A stretch of DNA of 26,629 nt from assembly GCA_964553405.1 (NCBI GenBank), contig CAZKLS010000027.1:1-26629 (forward strand). Direction: 5' to 3'. The translations under genes and the position numbers were made by a program. The notes under the pieces are model-generated. The model searched no databases and was not told where the DNA came from. It saw only the letters and a program-made list of their open reading frames with translations. The DNA comes from DATIRA01 sp964553405 (lineage in GTDB: Bacteria > Pseudomonadota > Gammaproteobacteria > Steroidobacterales > Steroidobacteraceae). Shown one piece after another: positions 20,787-26,629 of the stretch (positions are counted from its first letter, which is position 1; each line of letters opens with the position of its first letter).

Positions 20787-21737
20787 ATGCACGCCCTGTC
20801 ACTGAAGCAGCTGGTCAAGACCTACGACAACGGCGTCCAGGCGCTGAAGGGGATCGATCTCGCCGTCGAGGAGGGCGATTTCTTCGCGCTGCTCGGACCG
20901 AATGGCGCCGGCAAGACGACCGCCATCGGCATCGTCTGCTCGCTGGTCAAGAAGACCTCGGGCCGGGTCGAGGTGTTCGGCCACGACGTGGACCGGGAGC
21001 TCGAGGCGGCCAAGTCCTGCCTCGGCGTCGTGCCGCAGGAGATCAACTTCAACCAGTTCGAGAAGGTGCTGACGATCCTGGTGAACCAGGCCGGGTTCTA
21101 CGGCCTGCCGCGCCGGCTCGCCCGGGAGCGGGCGGAGTTCTGGCTCAGGGAGCTGCAGTTGTGGGACAAGCGCGACGCGGTTTCGCGGTCCCTGTCCGGC
21201 GGAATGAAGCGCCGCCTGATGATCGCCCGCGCGCTGCTGCACGAGCCGCGGCTGCTGATCCTGGACGAGCCGACGGCCGGCGTGGACATCGAGGTGCGGC
21301 GCTCGATGTGGGATTTCCTGCGCCGTATCAACTCGCAGGGCACGACGATCATCCTCACGACCCATTATCTCGAGGAAGCGGAGACGCTCTGCCGGAACAT
21401 CGCCATCATCGACGAGGGACGCATCATCGAGCACGACCGGATGGCGACCGTGCTGCGCAAGCTGCACAGCGAAGTGTTCGTGCTCAACCTGCGCGATCCG
21501 GTGGCGGCGGCGCCGGTGCTGCAGGGCTACCGGATCTCGCTCACCGACGACCGGACGCTCGAAGTGGAAGTGAGCAAGGAGCAGAACCTGAACGAGGTCT
21601 TCGCGGCCTTGAGCGGACTCGGCATCGAGGTGCTCAGCATGCGCAACAAGGCCAACCGCCTGGAGGAACTGTTCATGCGCCTGGTCGAGGGGCGCGACGT
21701 CGGCACCGGCAGGGCCCGGGCCGCGGCGGGCGCATGA
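20787..21737 (+). CDS. ABC transporter ATP-binding protein, YadG-like
   Basis: This 316-residue ABC-2-type exporter ATPase carries Walker A GPNGAGKTT, Q-loop VVPQEINFNQFEKV, signature LSGGMKRRLMIARALLHEP, Walker B LLILDEPTAGVD and the H-loop TTHYLEEAE. After the nucleotide-binding domain, about 90 residues form the C-terminal regulatory part typical of YadG/CcmA-like members. The ATGA overlap with the permease (21734-21737) shows translational coupling. Together they form a two-gene exporter of the E. coli yadG/yadH type, whose substrate is not established. The end of the chain is an Ala/Arg-rich tail. Confidence 0.94.
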   Translation: MHALSLKQLVKTYDNGVQALKGIDLAVEEGDFFALLGPNGAGKTTAIGIVCSLVKKTSGRVEVFGHDVDRELEAAKSCLGVVPQEINFNQFEKVLTILVNQAGFYGLPRRLARERAEFWLRELQLWDKRDAVSRSLSGGMKRRLMIARALLHEPRLLILDEPTAGVDIEVRRSMWDFLRRINSQGTTIILTTHYLEEAETLCRNIAIIDEGRIIEHDRMATVLRKLHSEVFVLNLRDPVAAAPVLQGYRISLTDDRTLEVEVSKEQNLNEVFAALSGLGIEVLSMRNKANRLEELFMRLVEGRDVGTGRARAAAGA

Positions 21738-22546
21738 GCGAGGCGTCCGGAGGATCCGTGCCGTCGCCGCGCGCACCGGTGGACGTGCGGCTGGTCGGCT
21801 TTCGCACGATCGTGATCCGCGAGTTCGGCCGGATCGTCCGCATCTGGGCGCAGACGCTCGTGCCGCCGGCGATCACCGCGACGCTGTATTTCATCATTTT
21901 CGGCAGCCTGATCGGCCGGCGCATCGGCGACATGGGCGGCTACAGCTACATGCAGTACATCGCGCCCGGGCTGATCATGATGTCCGTGATCACGAACAGC
22001 TACGGCAACGTCGTGTCCTCGTTCTTCGGCGCGAAGTTCGGGCGCCACATCGAGGAACTGCTGGTGGCACCGCTGCCGAACTGGCTGATCGTGCTCGGCT
22101 ACGTCGCCGGCGGCCTGCTGCGCGGCCTGCTGGTGGGCCTGGTCGTCGCGGTGATCGCGCTGTTCTTCACGCGGCTGCACGTCGAGCACCCGCTGATCGT
22201 GATCGGCGCGGTATTGCTGACTTCGCTGGTGTTCTCGCTCGCCGGTTTCATCAACGCGGTGTTCGCGAAGAACTTCGACCAGATCTCCTTCATCCCGACC
22301 TTCATCCTGACGCCGCTGACGTACCTCGGCGGAGTGTTCTACTCGATCAGCCTGCTGCCCGAATGGGCGCAGCGGGTTTCGCTCGCCAATCCCGTGCTGT
22401 ACATGGTCAACGCCTTCCGCTACGGCTTTCTCGGCCAGTCGGACGTCAGTGTCGCAGTCGCGTTCACCGTGATGGCGACCGCGACGATCCTGCTGTTCGC
22501 GGCCTGCGTGTGGCTGATGAACCGGGGCACGGGCCTCAGGGAGTAG
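21734..22546 (+). CDS. ABC-2 type transporter permease, YadH-like
   Basis: This 270-residue ABC-2 membrane protein has about six spans. The first follows 'IRIWAQTLVPPAITATLYFIIFGSLIG', and the ABC-2 signature region 'FIPTFILTPLTYLGGVFYSISLLPEWAQRVSLANPVLYMVNAFRYGFLG' is near the C-terminus. It matches YadH as I recall it. The start ATG overlaps the stop of the ATPase by four bases. It is followed 8 bp later by the SRAP gene, so all three may share a transcript. Confidence 0.93.
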   Translation: MSEASGGSVPSPRAPVDVRLVGFRTIVIREFGRIVRIWAQTLVPPAITATLYFIIFGSLIGRRIGDMGGYSYMQYIAPGLIMMSVITNSYGNVVSSFFGAKFGRHIEELLVAPLPNWLIVLGYVAGGLLRGLLVGLVVAVIALFFTRLHVEHPLIVIGAVLLTSLVFSLAGFINAVFAKNFDQISFIPTFILTPLTYLGGVFYSISLLPEWAQRVSLANPVLYMVNAFRYGFLGQSDVSVAVAFTVMATATILLFAACVWLMNRGTGLRE

Positions 22547-22554
22547 GGCCGCAG

Positions 22555-23268
22555 GTGTGCGGACGCTTCGCATTCTTCTCGCCGCACGAAGCCGTGGCGC
22601 GACTGTTCGGCGTGCCGGATGCGCCCGCCGTCGAGCCGCGCTACAACATCGCGCCGACGCAGTTCGTCGCCGCGGTGCGGGAGGCCGGCGAGCCGGCCGG
22701 TCGCGAGCTCGCGATGCTGCACTGGGGGCTCGTGCCGTCCTGGGCGAAGGAGCGATCGATCGGGGCACGGATGATCAACGCGCGGGCCGAGACGCTGGCC
22801 GAAAAGCCATCGTTCCGCGTCGCGTTCCGCCGGCGTCGCTGCCTGGTGCTGGCCGACGGCTACTACGAGTGGCAGCGCTCGGCCGGGCACAAGCAGCCGT
22901 TCCTGATCCGTCAGGCGAGCGGCGAGCCGTTCGGCATGGCGGCGCTGTGGGAGCGGTGGTCCGATCGCGCCTCGGGCGAGGAACTCGAGTCCTGCGCGAT
23001 CGTCACGACCAGCGCGGCGGCATCGGTGGCGCACATACACGACCGCATGCCGGTGATACTGCCGCCGGCGTGCCATGCCGAATGGCTCGATGCTTCGAGC
23101 CAGTCCGTAGCCACGCTCGAGCCGCTGCTGCAGCCCTGCGACCCGGAGCTGCTGCGGTGTCATCCGGTCAGTCAGCGGGTCAACAACGCGCGCAACCAGG
23201 GCGCCGATCTGATCGAGCCCATCGATCCATCCGGGTTGCTGCAACCGGACGAAGGGTTCGGCTTCTGA
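22555..23268 (+). CDS. SRAP-domain abasic-site DNA-protein crosslink enzyme (YedK/HMCES)
   Basis: SRAP proteins cover abasic sites in single-stranded DNA through a thiazolidine link with Cys2. The 237-residue chain starts MCGRF from a GTG at 22555, placing Cys at position 2 as required. Other active-site residues are Asn75 (INARAET), Glu105 (DGYYEWQ) and His162 (HIHDRMPVIL), all present. The family's 'RYNIAPTQ' and 'WGLVPSWAK' blocks also occur. The frame is open upstream, but the initiator Met is removed in the mature enzyme to expose Cys2, so this start is strongly supported. It is 8 bp after the permease. Confidence 0.95.
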   Translation: MCGRFAFFSPHEAVARLFGVPDAPAVEPRYNIAPTQFVAAVREAGEPAGRELAMLHWGLVPSWAKERSIGARMINARAETLAEKPSFRVAFRRRRCLVLADGYYEWQRSAGHKQPFLIRQASGEPFGMAALWERWSDRASGEELESCAIVTTSAAASVAHIHDRMPVILPPACHAEWLDASSQSVATLEPLLQPCDPELLRCHPVSQRVNNARNQGADLIEPIDPSGLLQPDEGFGF

Positions 23269-23504
23269 GTGCGGGTGGACGGGCGGCTCCGGGCCCGCGT
23301 GGCCAACGATCCGTCGATCATGGAACAATGTCGTGGGAATCGCCGGGCCTGGCGCGCGGCCCTCGATCAGAGCCGGAGGGACTGGCCGACATGCTCATCG
23401 AATTCGACTCGACGCCGACTCCGGTGCAGAGCGCCGCGGCCGAACGGTGCCGGCTCGCGCTTGCCGCTGGCCTCGAGGGTCCTTCGGGCCGGGGCGGTTG
23501 AGAC
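23269..23504. other. Intergenic stretch after SRAP
   Basis: This 236-bp GC-rich region lies between SRAP and the first sulfotransferase. A small open frame (79 codons from GTG 23269) has Arg/Ser-rich composition and no family pattern. No terminator or promoter could be supported. Confidence 0.4.
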
Positions 23505-24164
23505 GTGACCGGCGCTTCCGCGCATTTCGGCGGCAAGGTCTTCGGCATCGGCTTCTACAAGACCGGTACCACGACGCTGTTCGAGGCCCTGAAGATCCTC
23601 GGCTACCGTACCGTCAACGGCGACAAGCCCGGCAGCTACCCCGGCGCGGACGACGGCGCGACGCTGATACGGCAGATCGATGCCGGCGACTTCCGGCTGC
23701 CGACCTTCGGGATGTTCGATGCCTTCACGGACAATCCCTACTTCCACATCTGGCGCCAGATTTACAGCCTGTATCCCGAAGCGCGGTACATCCTGACATT
23801 CCGTGACGAGGAGCAGTGGATCGCGAGCTGCGTGAAGTTCTACCGCGACCGCCGCATCCGGCCGATGCGCCTGTGGATGTTCGGCGAGCACGCCGATCCG
23901 TCCCGGGACGAGGCGAGCCGGCAGGCCTGGCTCGACGCCTATCGGGCACACAACGCCGCGGTCCGCGAGCACTTCAGCGGGCGTGCCGGCCAGTACCTGG
24001 AGTTCGATCCGACCCGGGAGCGCAGCTGGGAACGCCTCTGCTCGTTCCTCGAAGCGCCGATCCCGTCGACGCCCTGGCCGCACGCGAATCCGAGCAAGGC
24101 GAACAGGCCGTGGCGCCATCTGTGGCGCCGGCTCAGGCAGTCGCTGGGGCTCGAGCACCGGATT
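23505..24164 (+). CDS. PAPS-dependent sulfotransferase, cut by assembly gap
   Basis: Two hundred and twenty residues are visible from a GTG at 23505; an in-frame TGA lies just upstream. The 5'-phosphosulfate loop is GFYKTGTTTL (16-25), near the N-terminus as expected. The 3'-phosphate-binding region is YILTFRDEEQWIASCV with Arg100 and Ser108. The C-terminal 'LCSFLEAPIPSTPWPHAN' segment fits the usual end of the Sulfotransfer_4-like group. Only the last few residues before the stop should therefore be missing in the gap. The family moves sulfate from PAPS to alcohol, sugar or lipid acceptors. The acceptor here is unknown. Confidence 0.88.
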
Positions 24165-24264
24165 NNNNNNNNNNNNNNNNNNNNNNNNNNNNNNNNNNNN
24201 NNNNNNNNNNNNNNNNNNNNNNNNNNNNNNNNNNNNNNNNNNNNNNNNNNNNNNNNNNNNNNNN
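24165..24264. other. Assembly gap (100 N)
   Basis: One hundred N characters, the conventional placeholder for a scaffold join of unknown true length. Gene content inside cannot be known, and the distance between the flanking sulfotransferase fragments is not reliable. Confidence 0.98.
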
Positions 24265-24700
24265 GCCGCGAGGGTCGGTGGACTCGATGATCCGCTACTA
24301 CAACGTCTGGGCCCGCGAGCGCGATGTGCCGCGGGACTTCATGCTGCTGCGCTACGAGGACATCCACGCGGACCCGGCCCGCGAGCTGCGACGGGTGGCC
24401 GGATTCATCGGGTTGCAGGGCGTCAGCGACGACGCGATCGGGCGCGCGGTGGAGCACGCGCGATTCGCGGCGATGAAGGCGCGCGAGGCCCGGCGGGAGG
24501 CCGACGGCAGCCCGCTGGCCGCGGGCCAGGCCGGGGATCCTGAGTCGTTCAAGACTCGCAAGGGCAGGGTGGGCGGCTATCGCGACTATCTTTCGAGCGA
24601 GGACATCGCCTGGCTGGATCGACGCATCGACCGGGACCTCGATCCCTTCTACGGTTATCGCGGCGGGCCGGCCTCGCCGGCGGGCGACGCGTCGAACTGA
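24265..24700 (+). CDS. C-terminal part of a second sulfotransferase
   Basis: The frame enters from the gap and ends at TGA 24698-24700, giving about 144 residues. The pattern 'SMIRYYNVWARERDVPRDFMLLRYEDIHADPARELRRVAGFIGL' is the C-terminal half of a Sulfotransfer_1-type enzyme. A 'KTRKGRVGGYRDYLSSEDIAWLDRRIDRDLDPFYGYR' ending follows, with the K-x-R-x-G-x-x-G region that helps hold PAPS. The N-terminal P-loop half would lie in the gap. The reading frame and domain stage differ from the left fragment, which already has its own C-terminal region, so this is probably a separate gene. Its last 46 bp overlap the convergent sulfotransferase. Confidence 0.85.
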
Positions 24701-25428
24701 TAGCCGAAGGCCGCGATCTCGCGCGAGCAGACCTCGGCCACGTAGTCGCGTTCCCTGGGCGAGTAGAACTCCTGGTAGGGTCGCCGGTCGCGCCTGAACT
24801 GCTGCTTCGTCCGGGGCAATGCGAGCGGGCCCGGCAGCCCGAGCAGGCCTGGGAGCCGGTCGAGTTCGGCCGGCAGCTGCTCGAACAGCAGCACCTCGTC
24901 CACGGCGATCTTCCCGTCGATCGCGTAGGTCTCGAAGTTCGAGAGCTTCCCTTCGTGCTGCATGCGCTGCAGGAACCCGTAGAAATCCGGCATCCGCTTG
25001 CGGTTGCGGTTCTCCCAGAAGTAAGCGGAGATCGCGCGGTCCCAGGGATTTCGCTCGAAGCAGAACTTGAAGTAGCCGTTCCAGGTGTCGGGCCCGATCC
25101 TCGCGAGCACCTCTTCGGCGGGCATGTGGTTGTAGTAGCTGACTTCCTTGCGCAGGTTGATCTCCTTGCCCATCAGCGAGCGCTTCAGGCGATGCGCGGC
25201 ATGGCGCAGGTGCTTGGCCCGGTCGCGGTCGGTCCACTCGGAGCGGGGGACCAGGTAGTTCACCGGGCCCTGGTAGCCCAGTTCGGTCCGCTTGGGCTCG
25301 TCCTTGCTGCCGAGACGGGTCACGATGTCGTCGGGCCCGCAGTACTGCGACAGGGCGATTTCGACGCTGGTGCCAGCCGTCTTCTTGGTCTTCAGGAAGA
25401 TGAACCGGTAGCGATGGTTGATGATCAT
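24655..25428 (-). CDS. Sulfotransferase, Sulfotransfer_2-like family
   Basis: This 257-residue protein has a 5'-phosphosulfate loop at the very N-terminus (FLKTKKTAGTSVEIALS, 11-27), a conserved HMPAEEV block (101-107), and the 3'-phosphate site CFERNPWDRAISAYFWE with Arg126 and Ser134. These features match the Golgi-type carbohydrate sulfotransferase superfamily (heparan/chondroitin-like, PF03567-type) found in bacteria that decorate polysaccharides. The ATG at 25428 has AAAGGA ten bases upstream. It is divergent from the glycosyltransferase and convergent with the preceding fragment. The acceptor is probably a glycan, by family and neighbourhood. Confidence 0.88.
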   Translation of the reverse strand: MIINHRYRFIFLKTKKTAGTSVEIALSQYCGPDDIVTRLGSKDEPKRTELGYQGPVNYLVPRSEWTDRDRAKHLRHAAHRLKRSLMGKEINLRKEVSYYNHMPAEEVLARIGPDTWNGYFKFCFERNPWDRAISAYFWENRNRKRMPDFYGFLQRMQHEGKLSNFETYAIDGKIAVDEVLLFEQLPAELDRLPGLLGLPGPLALPRTKQQFRRDRRPYQEFYSPRERDYVAEVCSREIAAFGYQFDASPAGEAGPPR

Positions 25429-25563
25429 TCGGATTCAGTCCTTTCAGCCGGGGAGCGTTCCTCCCCGCGGCCTGTCGGTCGGCGTCCGTGGCGGGGTCGT
25501 GACCGGATCGAGTGACAGTATAGAATTCCCGGAACTCAAACGCGCCCCGCACGCCAATCCACC
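25429..25563. promoter_or_regulatory. Divergent region between sulfotransferase and glycosyltransferase
   Basis: A 7-bp stem with 5-nt loop (CGGGGAG-CGTTC-CTCCCCG, 25449-25467) sits in the probable leader of the minus-strand sulfotransferase, just before its AAAGGA. AT-rich CAGTATAGAATTCC (25516-25529) holds a TATACT hexamer on minus and TATAGA on plus. Neither has a good -35, so promoter assignment is weak. Confidence 0.4.
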
Positions 25564-26628
25564 TTGATCCCGTTCGACGAACTCGGCAGGCAGCTGGCCG
25601 TGCGGCACGGAGAGGTGCGCAGCGGCCGGGTCACGCTGTATTCCGTGATGCGCAACGAGCGCTTCTTTCTCGAGGCGTTCTTCGACCACTACCGCCGCCT
25701 GGGAGTCGAGCAGTTCCTGATCCTCGACGACGGTTCCTCGGACGGCTCGATCGAGTACCTGGGCAGCCAGCCGGACTGCGCGGTGCTCGCCTCGCCGCTG
25801 CGCTACGGCGAGGAGATCGAGGTCCGGATGCCGGACGGACGCGCGCTGCGGGAACGGGCCGGCGTGCTGTTCAAGCGCGCGATACCCGAGCGTTACTGCC
25901 GCGGCGAGTACGCGCTGTACGCGGACGCCGACGAGTTCCTGCTGCTGCCTCCCGGGATCGGGAGTCTCGGCACGCTGTTCCAGATGCTCGAGGCGCGAGC
26001 CGTGGACAGCGTCGTGGCCTCGCTGGTCGAGTTCTACCCTGCGTCGATCGGCGAGCTGGCGGGCACGGCCGAGCCACGCAGCTTCGACGACCTCGTGGCG
26101 CTGTACCCGTATTTCGATGCGCTGCCGCTGGTGAGGTTCCGGCCAGGCATGCCGCCGAAGCGGATCAACGGCAGCGCGTCACGACGGCTGTTCGCCCGGT
26201 ACGGGCTCGTCCGCCCGCGGCCCCGGCCCGGCTGGCTGCCCGGCTGGCTGCACGGACTGCGGCGGCCGTTGCCCGGCAAGTCCGCGACGATGAAGACGCC
26301 GATACTGCGCTGGCGTGAGGGCGTCTGGACCACCGACACGCATCACGCAAACGTGCGGCCCTCGAGTGAGGTCCTGCTCGTCTTCGCTCATTTCAAGTTC
26401 ACGCACGCCTGGGCCAGCAAGACCGAGGAGGCGCTGCGGCTGCGCTCCTACGCCGGCAAGAGCGAAAAATACGAGCTCTACTCCGAGCTGATGCGGCGCA
26501 TGCAGGCCGACGACGCCCGGTTCACCGGCCCGGCGAGCCGCCGCTACGGCGGTCCCGGGGACCTCGTCGATGCCGGGCTGCTCCAGTGCGGCTGGACGGA
26601 GGACGGCGGGGAAGCGGGTAGTGACTAG
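25564..26628 (+). CDS. Glycosyltransferase family 2-like protein
   Basis: This 354-residue protein has the GT-A pattern of the Glyco_tranf_2_4/GT92-like group. It shows 'LYSVMRNERFFLEAFFDHYRRLGVEQFLILDDGSSDGS' (25-62) followed by the metal-binding ALYADADEFLLLP (117-129). A 'HHANVRPSSEVLLVFAHFKF' region near the C-terminus has histidines typical of the acceptor side. The likely reaction is sugar transfer to a glycan, but donor and acceptor are unknown. The start is uncertain: TTG 25564 is the first possible start and has no Shine-Dalgarno, while GTG 25600 is also in frame. It lies beside sulfotransferases, suggesting a sulfated surface glycan. The stop is one base from the window end. Confidence 0.85.
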   Translation: MIPFDELGRQLAVRHGEVRSGRVTLYSVMRNERFFLEAFFDHYRRLGVEQFLILDDGSSDGSIEYLGSQPDCAVLASPLRYGEEIEVRMPDGRALRERAGVLFKRAIPERYCRGEYALYADADEFLLLPPGIGSLGTLFQMLEARAVDSVVASLVEFYPASIGELAGTAEPRSFDDLVALYPYFDALPLVRFRPGMPPKRINGSASRRLFARYGLVRPRPRPGWLPGWLHGLRRPLPGKSATMKTPILRWREGVWTTDTHHANVRPSSEVLLVFAHFKFTHAWASKTEEALRLRSYAGKSEKYELYSELMRRMQADDARFTGPASRRYGGPGDLVDAGLLQCGWTEDGGEAGSD

Positions 26629-26629
26629 T

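Noticed and set aside
23269..23508. 79-codon open frame after SRAP
   Set aside because: Arg/Ser-rich with no domain and no convincing ribosome site (it begins at the base after the SRAP stop). Other frames are open too, as is usual in GC-rich spacers.
23505..24700. One sulfotransferase gene interrupted by the N run
   Set aside because: The left part already holds the P-loop, 3'-phosphate site and a family-like C-terminal end. The right part begins mid-domain of a different subgroup and uses another frame. Two genes fit better, although the gap length is unknown.

Overview
The window is about 26.6 kb of GC-rich, tightly packed bacterial DNA. Most genes abut or overlap by a few bases. The gene families (tamA/tamB, yadG/yadH-type ABC pair, nudC, SRAP/YedK, an FlhC-like protein) point to a gammaproteobacterium. 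The arginine genes, with a carbamoyltransferase of the N-acylornithine type, recall Xanthomonadales-like lineages and Bacteroidota. The 100-base N run at 24165-24264 shows this is a scaffold, possibly metagenome-derived. I cannot name a genus. I saw no tRNA, rRNA, CRISPR array or transposase.

Region 1 (70-9680, minus strand) is an arginine operon read argR - argG - P-loop NTPase of unknown function - argC - argD - argF' - argB - argH, followed by a DUF1329 gene. Two ARG-box-like sites with the 3-bp spacing expected for an ArgR hexamer lie just upstream of argR. The carbamoyltransferase belongs to the N-acetyl/N-succinyl-ornithine type, and its specificity residue suggests the succinyl form. 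No acylglutamate synthase (argA, argJ, or a GNAT domain on argB) and no deacylase (argE) is present here. The unknown P-loop gene is translationally coupled to argC. ArgH lacks its usual C-terminal domain. A run of six G4 tracts separates argD from argF'.

Region 2 (9840-18918) holds a divergent NUDIX gene on plus. On minus it holds nudC - DUF4126 - NRDE/TANGO2 - tamA - tamB - VOC, with tamA/tamB sharing a stop/start base.

Region 3 (18979-20338) is the most unusual part. An FlhC-like gene (minus, four-cysteine zinc site) and a gene for a 229-residue protein (plus) are divergently transcribed. The second protein reads as two FlhD-like modules in tandem. The 112 bp between the two genes carries two 30-bp inverted repeats 40 bp apart. 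No flagellar gene is in the window, so this looks like a non-flagellar, rearranged FlhDC-type regulator with its own operator.

Region 4 (20277-26628) holds DUF2784, a yadG/yadH-like ABC exporter and an SRAP DNA-protein crosslink enzyme. It ends in a sulfation/glycosylation patch with parts of two PAPS sulfotransferases on either side of the assembly gap, a third sulfotransferase of another family, and a GT2-like glycosyltransferase.
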